Position numbers and translations under genes: made by a program
Part shown: positions 13,001 to 28,000 of the stretch, in pieces
How positions within the stretch are numbered: position 1 is the first letter of the stretch
How the letters are laid out: every line of letters starts with the position of its first letter
NCBI GenBank assembly: GCA_013399115.1
Contig: VXAA01006460.1
Coordinates: 97,128-161,127 of the forward strand
DNA length: 64,000 nt
Direction: 5' to 3'
Source of the DNA: Anseranas semipalmata
Taxonomy: Eukaryota > Chordata > Aves > Anseriformes > Anseranatidae
Notes under the pieces: model-generated
What the model saw: only the letters and a program-made list of their open reading frames with translations
The model's database searches: none
What the model was told of the DNA's origin: nothing

Positions 13001-16000
13001 CTGTGTACCATTACGATTCAGACAAGACAATGGCATTCTATCCTCTTGAACTGGTCTTGGGCATATACTGTTCACAAGAGAATGGCTGGCATCTTGTTTT
13101 TATACTTAATAAGTATTTAAGAGGAAATCTTGAAAAATCCTGAAAATAAATGCTGTGCTAACACCACCTACAAATAATCTGTCTCTTAGAAATACTTTAA
13201 CAGGGAAGAAATTGCCACATCATTTCCTTCAGTATTTATTTTCTCCACATAAAAGAATATTTGCTTTTGCAGTATTACTTAAAACACTACAGAAAACTTC
13301 TGGTAGCATTCAATTGGAATAATTCACAGGTCGGTAATCTATTAAGACATATGAGAGTCCAAAAAGAATGAAGACGGGAAATTGCATAGAAAGGAAATGC
13401 TTCATTCAACCACAGCTCATGTGATGAAATATTGACATTTACATCATATTATCCGTTTTTCTTTTTGTTTCCAGATGCAATTTTCAGTCAGCTAGCAGGT
13501 CATGTTGATGACTTGTGTTTCCTTATTTAGTTGTTCTTTATTAAAAATCAGGAAAATTTGCAGACAAAAAAAGTCAACTATTCTAAGATGCTCAATGTAA
13601 AAAGCATTTTTAACCAAACTGAAAGGAAGAAGTAACTTTTTCAAGTGTATGACCTTTCAAAGTTCAGATCAGACTGAAATAATCCAAATTTTAGAAAAAC
13701 ATCAAGAAATTTAATTTCAGAGGTGATAATGTTAGGAAACGCAGTGTTATGGTATTAAAAACAGCAGAACTGTCTAATTACCAAGAAGGCTAAAAGTATT
13801 AATTACTTATTCTAGCTCCTAGTCCATTACCTTAAATTATAAAACTGCAAATAGAACATCTTTGTATTTGCTCTTTCATTATGCATCCAGCAATTAAATT
13901 TCAACTTGACTTTCAGATGGAAACCCTTATTTACATGCCTGTTAAAAATATTATCTCATCTGAATTCCATGTGTTGTGGGCAGCAAATACAGTATCATAC
14001 CTGTGAACATTTGAAGGTTATTGATGCCTTGTGATTTCCTCTTCCAAGGGTAGATGGACAGAATTGCACAGGTACTTCAGTGGTAGAACGAGGAGCTACA
14101 ATCAGCTGTACAAATGCAAGAAAGAAGCAAAAGAAAGAGAGGAAAAAAAATCAATGTTTTGAATTGGTTTCTGTTTTGTGCTTTGCATTGACAGTGTTGA
14201 TGTTTATGTGATTAATGTGTTCCACCAGATGCATTCTCTACTCTCAGCATGCATTGGCTGCTAAGGCAGCAAGTGTACTGCAGTAAACAATCTTAGCGGC
14301 AGTCGCTGCACGTTCGTCTTTTTCCCAGAAACTGCAGAGCTGGTGTTACTGATTGCTCCAAGGACATGGACAACAGCTCTCACAAATACCAGTCAAACAT
14401 GGCTTTGGTGTCTGAGCATACTGATGATGCTAAAAGGTTATCACATTGACCTCCAAAAACAAACTGGCTTATAGGGCAAATACATGGCAGGTTTAATAAA
14501 CTAGTGCTTTGCCTCTCTTCCTCTTACCTTTATCTAAACTAACATTGTAAATGATGTTCCTAGTTTTCTCTTCTTCTAAGTACACTACTTGAGTCCCAAT
14601 TGCACATGGAAAAGCAAAGTAGCTGACTATAGTGGGGTCATCGATGTTTTGATGAACTAGGTAAGCAGTGAAAGAATAGACTTATGAATAATATAGATGC
14701 TGATGCATTAACAGGATGGTCATCTACAATCATTGAATTCACAACTTCTGTGCCTATTTTTTGCAACAAAAAAACTAGTGGGCTTTTAATATCATACATA
14801 TGTTTAAACGTTTGCATGTAAGAAGATATAAAAGATGATTGATTGGAATTACAGACACTGGCTGCATTTTATAAAATGAATATATATATAAATAATATAT
14901 ATAAAATATAATAATAATATATATAATATAAATGAATATAACTGATGACTAATAAAGGTCAAAACGTCACCTTACAACAGCTGGCACTGAAAAGCCACCA
15001 ACCAGCAGTGAACACGAGTTATTAAAACAGGGGCCTCCATCAGCAGCCCCATCCCACCGCGCCCAGAGGCAGTAAGCAGAGCCACGATGGGGACATGGTC
15101 CGGGGCCCACCATAGCCCCAGGACAGCTGGGAACATTCATGGCTCTCAGGCCAAGCCAGGAGCCCTGGTGAGTGAAGCAGGGAAAGGTGTCCACACCTGG
15201 CCTGGGGCAGAGACCCGTGGTGAGACCTCTGCTGCTCTTCCTCACTGCCCCGCAGCTCTCCCTACCATCTCCCTCCCTGCGCCCTGCAGCTCTCACTGCC
15301 ATCTCAGAGCTGGCACCGACACAAATGCAGACAGGGATGCTTGTGTACCTTGAATAACGGATGTTCCTACTGATGGTGGTGGCAGCTAGACTGAGCAGGA
15401 GAGAGGACAGGGCTCAAATGTAGTCAGCTAACACATGAAACTTGAAATGTTATTTTTCTCTTTTGGGGGACATGTTTTAAGATAATTTATCAGTTTTAAA
15501 ATAACTCATTATAACAGATTATTGGTTTGAAGACATTAAATATATTTTTTTGGAGGGGGTGTATTGTATATATATGTATATATTTTTACTGTAATTTTGC
15601 AATTTCCACTGCATGAAAACAAGCATTTCTGGAACTGTAAGCTCATGTGTCTCGCAGACAGTATGATGCTCACTGCTCTGGGCCCACTCCCACTCTACTG
15701 TCACAGCACCTGCACTTCCCATACGGGGAGCCCAGCGCTGCTGCCTCGCCCACAATTCATAAAAACTCATATGCCCTGTAGGTGGGTGATAACTTGAAAG
15801 CACATTTGCCACCAGCAAACAACTGCCACCAGCCTATGCCTGTCACCTTTGCCAGTCTTCTGTACTACCCAGAATAGCAAACCCGAAGGAAAGACACTTC
15901 CCACAAACCATCCCCATTCCCGTCTGCCCCGCTAAGGGAAGGGAATGGGGCCCAGGGTTCATTTAACTGCTCATCATCTAAAAGGATCTTGAACAGCTCA

Positions 16001-19000
16001 TTTCGCAGTGAGTTCCTGTGCATGTTTGATATCCAGAGACCTTTTTGCCTGACCCAACCAGCAATATTTATCAAATGCAAACTTATAAATGGAGAAAGAA
16101 CACCATTGAGTACCCCCTCCCAAATACTTCTGAAGGAAATGAAAAAACAAGGCAATGACAGGTTGTCACAGTATAACAATACATGATTAAATTAAAACTA
16201 TAATTTTTAAACAGTAATTTCACTAACAGAGACATATTATTTGGAATAATAACTCTACCATAAAGATGAAAACAGACTGGAATTCCATTTTGAATAAGCA
16301 CTACTTGACATATCATTATACAGAAAAGGCACTGCCACAATGAATCCAAATAATCAACACACTGGAGTTATGATAATCCAGCAGACTATCTGCTCTGAAA
16401 GCAGAAAAGATTTTTACTTTTTACATTATAGATGTTTTAAAAAATAGTTCTATATTACACAGTATAATGTTTTATTGTATCATGAAAGTAATTTGACTTC
16501 AAATGAACAGCTGGCTAAAAAAAAGAACTTACTTTCTACTGAAAAATACAGAATAAATTGATTTAGAAACTAGAATTGAGAAATATTAACAACGTGTTTA
16601 AAGAAGGCCATACTTTGAAACAATCATTCAATCAAATATGCTGAAGTTAACCCATCCCCTGCCTTTCATTTTGCGAACAAGTGTCTTCTAAGATACTCGT
16701 GTGAAAGGGAACTAGTATCAGTGCTCTTCATAAGATCTCAAATATAATTGTTCAAATACAGAAACAGTTGGAAAAAACTGAGCAACTACACATGCAATAT
16801 TCCTGTCATAAATCCCATAAAAGAGGGAAATTTTCCTTAAATATAAAAGTTAATTCTCTACTCCACACAAAACAATGATCTCAGTCATTAACAAACTAAT
16901 AAGACTTGCACATAGAGAATTTGAGACTGCATTCGTCTCTGCCAGCCCTCCTTTATCAAGTTATTTTTCCTCAATAAAAATTGTGTTTCTTAGCTGATCA
17001 GGATGAAAGACGATAGTGTCAAGAGCTTTATGCAAAAGGTTTAGGTTAGTTATAAGTCAGCAGAATAGCAAGCCGAAGACTTACAGTGAAAGCATGTTTA
17101 CTTTTGGCAATATAGATACTCTCATTTGTAAGAATTTTTTGTACATTTAAGTTACAGCAGAAATATATGCATGCATAAATATAATATGCATACATGTAAA
17201 ATTTGTTTGCATGTATTTATAAATATATAGAGAGAATTCGGGGAATACGGTATTATTGATGATTGAGAATATTCATCTGTTAAATGCTGCACATGAATCC
17301 TTCTCCTCTAGAGCCAGAGAAGATAGATGTAGTTATGAAAGAAATCCAAAAACCAACAATCCAATGACAGTTTCCCCAGAAACTGATAATGCCCAATAAT
17401 CAGAAACAAGCTAAGAATTTTGCTGCAAACTTACAGGAGTTCGCTTTTGTTCCAACATTCAGAGAATTTCACAGTATTTATAAAGATGTTAAGCTAACCA
17501 ATACAGAGTATGGCTGGCAAGAAGGGAAAAAACTAGGTGTAGCTCATTAAAAAAAAAAAAAATCAAAATCACATTAAAGGTAATTGATAAATTGTCTCTC
17601 TTTTTTTTTTTTTTTTTAAGACAACCAGGATGTTATATTCCATATAAAGCTTTTTTAGGCTTTAGTTGCAAAGCTGCTAAGAAGATACATTCTTTTTTTC
17701 CATATTCATCAGTTTACAAAGAAGTTAATGGAGCTGTTTCTAATTTACATGAAGCTGACGAGAGACCAAAAGCTTTCGAATTTCATTTAGACTTCATTAA
17801 GCACCCAAAAGTTCAGGCATATTTGAGCATAATTCATCTGGACCTCAGGAAAGCCTATTATTAATGAAGTCAGTACTTGAAATAGAATCAGATTTATAGA
17901 AAATAATCTCTTGTGGTATTTCAGTAATGAATTCTGTTTCAGACTGAAACTAAAAAGGCAGAGACACGCATGGAAGTGTGATAAATATGGTGTTCAAATT
18001 TCTTGAAATGCTAAATATTAGTCAAAATTTGGTTAACATTTTAGACAATCTCTAGGAAAGATAAAATTTTCTCTTATGCCTGTTTTGAAACTGGTTCATC
18101 TAACATAGCTTAGGGGCTGATGATATCCATTTGAAATATTTTCTGACCGATAGCCCAGTCTACAGTTCTACATCATAGATGACATAACAATAAATATGGG
18201 GAATTATATGAACCACTAAAAGTACTGATGTAGAATATGCAGAATTCTAAAATGACTCTACTAACTCTCTTCACACATTACCTATTGGACAATCCCATCT
18301 TTCATCTATTCTTCTAACAATTTGCTCTTTATGGTTGTGTTTCATCAAAGGATCCCTCAAATTAGCTTAGCCTCAGAATTATTCTGTTGACAATAAAGCA
18401 TATTTGCTTTAAAGAAGGATGGAAACTTGAATAACTAAAATAGGAAACTTCCTCCACATATCACAAAGAGGTTGAAACAGGACCAAAAGTAAAAAGATCC
18501 ACATACTATAATCTATTTATGTATTAATAAAAATACCCAAAACGGGTTACAGTTCATAAGAGCAAGCACTAATCTTTGGGATGTTCAATGCAGTGCTGTG
18601 TGGACGGGCTAAACCTAGGATGCAACACATTCAGGGAAAGAAGCAGATATTTAAACCCTACCCTCTGCCTTTGTCATCAAAACTGTGAAAGAAATCACAA
18701 TAGCTCTCCAAACATGGGTCTGCAGTGGAATGAAAGAAGGTAAAAAAGACAGATACACAAAATAAATATTAAGATAGCTGCTTAGAGCAAATTGTCCAAA
18801 ACTATTCTTTAACTGGAAGAAGAAGAACTGTAATTCACAAAGAACTTTTCAGAATTCAATGCTCAAACTATATTTATGACTGAAAATATTATTAGGAAGT
18901 AAAGAAAGAAAGAAAATTAATGCAGTTAGTGTTGAATGTGTCTTTTCCTAAACGACGTAATGTTGTTATTGGTGATATGTAAATCTCTGGCAATAAATTA

Positions 19001-22000
19001 GGAATGCTGAATGGAAACGACATTATTTTTTAATTTCCTGGACAAGGTCACATGCAATCTGCAAGAATCAAAAATCACTATAAATAAATCTAATCCACTT
19101 CAGTGCCAATAACCTAAACGTGACATGTATAATACTCCTAGATGTTACTATAGTTTTCATCCATTATGTTTCTTAGCTCTGACTTCAAATGCCAATTGAT
19201 GAAATGATTAGTAATATCACTTGACAAGTTCACCTAAGTATATGAAGATGTGTTAATTTGCATGACGTAAAAGATGAAGTAAAATAAACACTTCATGTTT
19301 TATACATTTAATTTACGGTAATAATAGGTATGCAAAATATAGGACAGTTCAAAGTATGATCACCTTTAGCTGTTATCTATAAAGTCCCTTTTAAGAACAT
19401 TCGGTCTTGTACTATTATATTTGAGACTGAAAGCTGTTCATTTTCTAAAAGCCAAAAATGCACATATTATGACTTTATAGCATTACTCTATTTTTCCCAT
19501 ACAATCCATTTACTACCTTCTCAGCTTTATTTCAGGATGTTATTACAACAATCCTCTATAATCCCTGTGACCCTTATGCCCGTTTGCACAAATAGACCAG
19601 CTCTGGTATATTTGTTCCCTGTATCATCTTCCTTATAGATAGAATAGTTAGTTATGTCTAGAAAAGGTGTAATTGCCATTTCTTTCCCTTCCACAGCAGG
19701 TTCCTTCAATTTCTTTTTTCACAAAGGTTCTATATTCATATTCTAATAAGAGGTTCCCCATGTCCCCTTTCATCACCTTTGGTTTCTTCTCCCAAGCGCC
19801 AGGTGATAGGATGAGAGGAAATGGGCTTAAGTTGCACCAGGGGAGGTTTAGGTTGGATATTAGGAAAAATTTCTTCACCGAAAGGGTTGTGAGGCATTGG
19901 AACAGGCTGCCCAAGGAAGTGGTTGAGTCACCACCCCTGGAGGTAGTCAAAAAACGTGTAGATGTAGTACTTAGTGATATGATTTAATGGTGGACTTGGT
20001 AGTGTTAGGTTATAGGTTGGACTGGATGATCTTAGAGGTCTTTTCCAACCTAAATGATTCTGTGATTCTATGATCAGAGTTTCCACACATCTGTCCTCCC
20101 TGTTCTTATCTCCCCACCATACAAAAGGAAACATATTTAATATAATTAATTATTAATAACATTCAAAGAGTTCTTTGAAGGACCTTTATGTTTCTTCTGG
20201 ACTATTCATTACTATATTCCTTCTTTCTTTCTGGGAGATAAGTAGTTTACAGCATGAACATGTTGCATCCTACCGAGAAGAGGGGCACAGACAAAATGGG
20301 TCTGTGCTGCTCCAGAAGCTGTAGCCTTCTGTTAACTAATTCTCTTTATAAAAATACAAGGATGTCTGAAACTGCCTCTGTGGAAAAAAAAAAGAAAAAA
20401 AAAAAAAGGAAAGGAACCATGTCCCTAATCCTTTCTCTTCTGTGTTTTTTTTTTTCTTTCCAAAATATTTCATCATAATATTTATTACCCAATGCAAACA
20501 GCAATTCTACATGCAATGTAAAATTATTGGTTACTATTAACAAGTAATCAATTGTCAATAATGAATGTTCAAACTTTAGGGTCCTGGCCATCTAGAACTC
20601 TAGCCAATCTCAATGAAAATATGAAAATTCAGTCCCTCTGTACAACTCTCAGTTATTTCTTGAAGGGACAAAGATGTTAGGCAACAAGATGGAAGAGCTT
20701 CTGTGATGGAGGAGGAAAATGTACTTAACAGTTACAGGCAGAAGCTTTTCTCAGTAGAAAACAGCCTTATGGTAAATATGAGTTTAGAGAATAAAATGAT
20801 TCCAGGTATTTGCTTGAAACTTCCTTGGGGTTAAACTGATCAAATCCTTATTCATAGGCCCTGCAAGATGGCTGTAACTGCCACAACTACGAGATATTCT
20901 TATATGTCTTATCTTACATTAGCATTTTACCTACTTACCTAAATATTATCCTGTTCAAGCTTAAAATCTTGGAAAGCTTATAATACAGCTGGTTTGTTTA
21001 CAATATCTCCGTCGAATATATCGTGGATATTATTTGCAATTGACACAGCAGTCCACAAAGCATTCCAGGAAAAAAACATCTATACAACAACCTGATCTTT
21101 TTTTTCAAGTTTAATTGTTTTCATCCTTAAACTATAAAATCTCTAGAATAAATATCTGTATCACCTCTAATCCTTGAGATTATGCTGTGTATTCTAAATC
21201 CACGGTATGATAAACAATTCAATACATTTTGAAGAGAAAGTTTTCTCATATTACTTTTGTGAAAGCACAAAAAAAAACTTCTAGTCTACTTACAGGGTGC
21301 TTTGGATCAGTCTCAGTTGAAAAATTGCTAGGATTGCTGTTAACAATTTCTAGTTGCAGAGTTTCGTGTGTAGGATTAAAGAGAGGTATGTATAGACGAA
21401 CCCATCTGAAAGAAATACATGTGTACAGTGACTATTATTGATTATATATCTTCTTCCACTACATTCTATTATAAATCACTTCTTTTTTTTTTTTTTTTTG
21501 AAAAATAAGTACCTTTTAAAAATAAAAACCATGCTTTATTGCATTAGTATTTTACCACTAGTATGGACATATTTAATATCATTAATTATTAAAAAGAGTA
21601 AAAACTAGTAGCAATAACCATATTTGGCCATCATTAAGGGCTGAATTTGTCTCACTCAACTTCATTTTCCAGGAAGTTAGTTTAAGTTAGTTGGTTAAAG
21701 GGGCTATTCAGCTCCTTCAATCTCAGCTGGGAGAAAAACATTTTCAGGGACAACTGGTCACAACTAATGTAAGTCACTAAGATGTGGAACCACTTTTCAT
21801 TGACTACTGGAGAAACCTAGATTTAAAGCCTTAAACTTGATGCCTAACTTTTAGTTAGAAGGATGTTGAAATGAATCCCACTGCCTCCAGTACCACAGCT
21901 TCCCATTTATTCCTAGGCTCTAATTTGCACATTTTTTTCTTTCTTAATTAATTTCTGTAGATCTAGCTTTGGAAGAAAACATTTTACTCAAATAGATAAT

Positions 22001-25000
22001 TCAGAGTGCCATGGCCACCAGGAAAAAAAAATGGTTCTAAAAAGTAAAAATCATTGTATGTCTTATTAATATGTAGTATACACATGGACTCACAGTCTGC
22101 CTCATAAAAATGCTTTGGACAAAAATTAAAGGTAATCAAATTATGATTCCTATAACTCCTTTTTATATCAGCAAGGGCTTACAGGAGAAACTTGTAATTA
22201 ATTGGTACTGTCAGTAGCTTTTGATTTACTGCCAGTAGGCAATCATGATTCTTGGTGATCTTTTAACCTTGAGATCTCAAAACAAACTTACTTTTCTACG
22301 AGTCATTTAAATGGAGGTGCTACCTGCTTCCCTTCTCTTTCTTCTGCATGAATTCAAAATCCATTTCATTTCATACAATCGTTGCATTGTAATTGGTCAT
22401 TACAGCATAATGATAAATCAGTTACACATAGAATCTTAAACTGTTTTGTGTTGGAAGGGACCTTAAAGATCATCTAATTCCAACCCCCTGCCATGGGCAG
22501 GGACACTTTCCACCAGAGTGGGTTGCTCTATTCAACCTGGCCTTGAACACTTCCAGGGATGGGGCATCCACAACTTCTCTGGGCAACCTGTTCCAGTGCC
22601 TCACCACCCTCATAGTAAAGAATATCTTCCTTATATCTAATCTAAATCTACTATTTTTTAGTTTAAAGCCATTACTCCATGTCCTATCACTACACTCCCT
22701 AATAAAAAGTCCCCCTCCAGCTTTCCTGTAGGCCCCCTTTAGGTACTGGAAGGCTCCCCGGAGCCTTCTCTTCTCCAGGCTGAACAACCCCAACTCCCTC
22801 AGCCTGTCTTCAAAGGAGAGGTGCTCCAGCCCTTTGAGTCATCCTCTAGACTCATTCTAATACATCCATGCCCTTCTTATATTGGAGCTGAACTCAGAAA
22901 TCCAGGTGGGGTCTCATAAGAGCAGAGCTGAGGGGGAGAATCACCTTCCTCAGCCTGCTGGTCATGCTTCTTTTGATGCACCCCAGGATGTGGCTGGCTT
23001 TCTGGGCTGCAAATGCACATTGCTGGCTCATGCTGAGCTTCTCATCAACCAACACCCTCAGGTCCTTCTCCTCAGAGCTGTTCTCAATCCATTCTCCGCC
23101 CAGCCTGTATTTGTGCTTGGGATTGCACTGACCCAGGCGCAGGACCTTGCACTTGGCCTTGTTGAATTTCATGAGGTTCACACAGGCCCACCTCTCAAGC
23201 CTGTCTAGGTCCCTCTGGATGCCATTCCTGCCCTCCAGCACGTCGACCACACCACACAGCTGGGAGTCGTCTGCAAACTTGCTAAGGCTGCACTCAATCC
23301 CACTGTCCACGTCGCCAACAAAGACGTTAAACAGCGCCGATCCCAATACCGCTAGTTCTCTCAGGAATGCCACTCATCACTGATCTCCACTTGGACACTG
23401 AGCTGTTGACTGCAACTCTTTGAGTGCAACCATGCAGCCAATTCCTAACCCACTAAGTGGTCCGTCCATCAAATCCATGTCTCTCCAATTTAGAGACAAG
23501 GATATCGTGTGGGACAGTGTCAAATGCTCTGCACAAGTCCATCTAGACGATGTCATTTGCTCTTCCTTATCCACCAATGCTGTAACCCCATCATAGAACA
23601 CCACCAGATTTGTCAGGCATGATTTGCCCTTAGTGAAGCCATGTCGGCTGTCACCAATCACCTCCTTATTTTCTATGTGCCTTAGCACAGTTTCCAGGAG
23701 GATCTGCTCCATGATCTTGCCAGGCACAGAGGTGAGACTGACTGACCTGTAGTTCCCCAGGTCTTCCTTTTTTCCCTTTTTAAAAACGGGGGTTATGTTT
23801 CCCCTCTTCCAGTCAGTGGGAACTTCACCGGACTGCCATGACTTCTCAAATATGATGGACAGTGGCTTAGCAACTTCATCTGACAGTTCCCTCAGAATTT
23901 GCAGATACATCTCATCAGGTCCTATGGACTTATGCACCTTCAGGTTCCTTAGATGGTCTCAAACCTGATCTTCTCCTACAGTGGGCAGTTCTTTATTCTC
24001 CCAGTCCCTGCCTTTGCCTTCTGGGACTTGGGCTAGAGCTCTTGCCAGTGAATCTACACATGTAGATTATGCTTTTTATGAGTTTTGTATGTATGAGTTT
24101 TGTGGCTGTCCCAGAACAAAGATTGCAGTATGCTGATTGTGTTAATGTTATGCTTTAAATCAGCTGGCACTCTATCTTACAGGCATTCCTTTATTTTCTA
24201 ATTAAAGAATAAATAAACACAAGACACCTTCAGTAGGGTGCAAAATTTTCCGAAGTCGTAAGATTCCCCAATTTTCCTCTATTCTGATAATAATATATTA
24301 TTTGCCTTTAAAAAAGATATATCACCATAAATTACATTCTGGTTATAACACCGAGGGACACAGAAAAGAGATTCAAGGTGAATCAGTGAGAACAGTAAAT
24401 AAGAAAAGTTTGAAAAATGAGATACATATATCGGTTTTGCAGTAATTTATCTACCTAATGTGCATTCCCTCTAGTCAAAGCTGTGACAGGTCAACTGCCA
24501 GATTGCTCCACATATTTATTCTCTAGAATAAATGAGTCAGTTAATCATAGCCAAATCAGTAAGGGAAAAAATATAAAAGGCAACATTCAAAAGAGAAGCC
24601 ATTTCAGCCAAGCTTTACAAATGTAACTTCAGGCCCTAAAACTTGTTGTGTGCAGGTGGGCTATTTCCAATATATGCAGTGATGCATTGGTGCCTCTGGT
24701 GTTCTTGACAGCTTTAAGATATGAATCCTCAGCAGCTGAGTGACAGATTTGTTTTTGTCTAACACCATCAATATATTGTATCAGAGAGGTCGCAACAGCA
24801 CAGAGTACAGAAATACCAGGAAACTGTCACACAAGAACTTCAGATTCACTTGTTATCTCCCATATTTCCTATTTGATTACCACCTCTAGCCTTTACTTTT
24901 CTTGTCTGGTCTACTTTGTACATAATACTTCATTCACCAAAAGGAAAGCTATGTTGGAATATCTGAAATTTCAGTAAGCAGCTATTTGACTGGTGGACAT

Positions 25001-28000
25001 TCTTCAAGTGATCAAAAGTGATTAAGAACCTCTGCCACCCCACATGGTGACTATGGTGGTTATGCTAGAAAAAGTTGTTGCATAACACAGTAAAGTCAAG
25101 ACCACTGTGAACATCATTCAACTGACTGTCATCTTCAATGACTCCTCTTTGGAGCCCATAATGAATGGGTGAATAAATGAAGATGGAGAAGATCAAGCAG
25201 AAGGTTTCCCTGCTTAAAGGCATATGCTAAAGGACATGCTAAATCTAACCTGACAGAAACAAAAAGAAGATCTGAATGTAATAAACCAGGAATGTTAGGG
25301 TATCTGAAGAAGAACTGAAAGATAAACTGCTAGAATTTTTCTTTTCTCCTTTAAGTATTGTTTAGAAATTGATACTTCTTTTCATAGTTCTTTGCTCCTA
25401 ATCCAGTTCCAAGTGATGTTTCAAGGACACTTATTCTTAAATTTTTCAGATCAATAGCAAAAAGAATACAATGAGCACGTAATGAAAAAAAACATTATTC
25501 TTAGAAGGATATTTACATATGATAATGCTTCTTCAGTATTCAAGGAAAAGGTGGTAGAATCAAAGTCAAGACTTTTAAAGAAGAAGAATAAATCTCCACC
25601 AACCAGGTGTATTTCAGGCTCATAGATGTCATAGATTTTATGACAGGCTTTCAGATGTCATAGATTTTATGACATCTACAGTCCACAGTCCATGTCTCCA
25701 GGAACATGGCAAGGAAGTACACCCATCCAAAACAAAACAAATGGATACCTTTGGTAAGCAGACAATATATAAAGATCTAGTTTCTTTTGAATGAAGTCCA
25801 CTTCCAAACTTAAATTCTACCTGCATTGCCTTTACTTATTCAGCATATATTAATGCAGCCAATTTACTTAGATAATCTCAACAGCTCTCAATCTACTTTT
25901 CATTATATTTTCAGCAGGTAGAGCAAATCATAGTAATTTGACTGTAACATCAATGCCATCATCAAATGTCATTGTCCGATATTTTGCATTTCTAGAAAGG
26001 AAAACATGCTGATAACACAATAGAAATAAATATCTGGAAAAAGGAGACCATTGAAGGAATTAACCCGAACCCTGAAACATTATGAAACCAAGAATATGAC
26101 AGATGATGGAAACAGAAGAAGAAGAGGTTTGCCAGTTTTGTTTTATTGTTTTATGATATGCATGTTAAAACATATGTGAAAAGACTACTGTTCGTGTGCT
26201 TTTATACATTACTGTTATTGCTGCCATTGTTAATAATTAAACCAACAAGAACTTTTTTGATCTTCCACTGCTATCTGCCCAGGGCAAATGTAGATGAGTT
26301 AATTTACATATGCATAGGATTTACAACATATGTCTACTTGTAAAGTGAAAAGAAATATCCTTTGAAACAACAAAACATGAAATTCAGTGAATTTTAGATG
26401 ACATTTCATTAGGCAAGTGTTTTAGTTAATGAAGCTAATCCTTTCAAACATACATTTTATTTGCAGTAGGAAAAGATGACTTGCCATTCTTGGCCAGATC
26501 GCTTGTGCATGTAGTTCACAGGTAGTGCATGCTAAAGAAAATTATGAATGTCAGATAGAATGAAAAGGTTATAAGTTAGTTCTAATTCCTAACAGTTTCA
26601 GCCTACATAGTAAAGAAAACATGTTTTTTACTACATGTTTTTTACTTTAGTAGACCCAGAATTTTAAAAGAAAAAACAGGAGATGGACTGCCCTACTGAT
26701 TTTCCTAGAAAACCGTAATTAAAAAGTTATTGCCAGTTAATTCTGGTCTTTGCATCATGTATGAACAATGAATTAACTGAAAACTGAAATTTCTATAATT
26801 CATCATCTTCATTCAAAATAATAATAATAAAAAAGACTTAAAATCCCTGAAATACATGAAGTTATTAAAATATATGACATGCAGTCATTTTCTGATTTCA
26901 GTCTTATATATATATATATAAGACTTATATATTCACTCACAAAAATGCAATCAGGTAAAATTTCATGCTGTACTCTCTCATAACATTTTTTGCTCCATCT
27001 GTAATGTACACTAATTATAGATTCAGTTGAAGATCAGATATACAGAAGTAAGAATTTAACATTCAGAAGATCAGTGTGTCCACAGAACCTACTGCTAAGC
27101 AGAGATAATAGGTGGAAAAGCACTACTGAAATTCTGGCATTCTTGAAAGTCATATCCCAAAAGTTTTGATATTTGTCTTGAAAGTCAGAACTGAAAATGA
27201 TGCTATCAAAATGCAAGATGAAATTTTGTTTAAGAAAAATGTGAACTGGGTTCATTTCTCTGTGTGCTCTAAGGATTAGTCCATTTTCTTAACACTTGCA
27301 GTGTTCCAACTGTGCCCATCCCCAGGATCTGCAGGACAGAAATTGTATTACTTTGCCATTTGCTACAGTTTAAAAGAAATTGAAAATTGGTATACACGCA
27401 TTTGTAAAGGAGGACTGTTTGGTATATTCCTTGTTCAGAAAGAGAAAAGAATTAAACAAACCTATAGAACTCTGTATTATGGATATATATGATTACATTC
27501 TGCAGTATTTTCTAAGCAATTTCTACATAGAGACTTCACAGGAAGTCTACATATAGGGTGTAATTCCATTTAAATTGTTCTGCAAGGTGAATTTCACCTA
27601 TCTTCATATATACCTCATCACTCTCTACCACTACCTGAAAGGAGGCTATAGTTATGTGGGTGTCATTCTCCTTCTCAGGTGACAACTGATAGGACAGTAG
27701 GAAACGGCCTCAAGTTGCATCATGGGAGGTTTAGATTAGACGTCAGGAAGAATTTCTTCACAAAAAGGGTGGTTAGGCATTGGAACAGGCTGCCCAGGGA
27801 AGTGGTGGAGTTGCCATCCTGGAAGTGTTTAAGAGACATGTGGATGTGGTGTTTAGGGACATGGTTTAGTGGTGGACTTGGTAGCGTTAAGGGTCTTAAG
27901 GGTACACTTAAGTGTTAAGTGTATTAAGGGTCTTTTCCAACCTAAATGATTCTATGATTCTCTATATGAACATTATCTGCAAACTACTGTAGTACATACT

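Larger units (their letters stand above)
8737..14000. other. Intron between exons 7 and 8
   Basis: 5.3 kb with two antisense CR1 fragments (8.99-9.41 and 10.28-11.13 kb). The rest, including 11.13-14.0 kb, is AT-rich with nothing recognised. Confidence 0.6.
14106..21293. other. Intron between exons 6 and 7
   Basis: 7.2 kb containing an AT dinucleotide-rich stretch (14.88-14.94 kb), a GC-rich patch (15.0-15.95 kb), T and A homopolymers and a CR1 3' end (19.79-20.07 kb). Nothing else was recognised; an open frame of 90 codons at 17592-17864 is not supported by other evidence. Confidence 0.6.

Noticed and set aside
15087..15353. Plus-strand open frames in the GC-rich block
   Set aside because: Overlapping open frames on both strands are expected from low stop frequency in GC-rich sequence, and no family pattern is visible.
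17592..17864. Plus-strand open frame of 90 codons after a T17 run
   Set aside because: The run followed by AAG mimics an acceptor, but there is no matching donor, homology or neighbouring exon on the plus strand.
26901..26924. 24-bp perfect palindrome as a regulatory site
   Set aside because: The core is a TA microsatellite, so symmetry is largely automatic.
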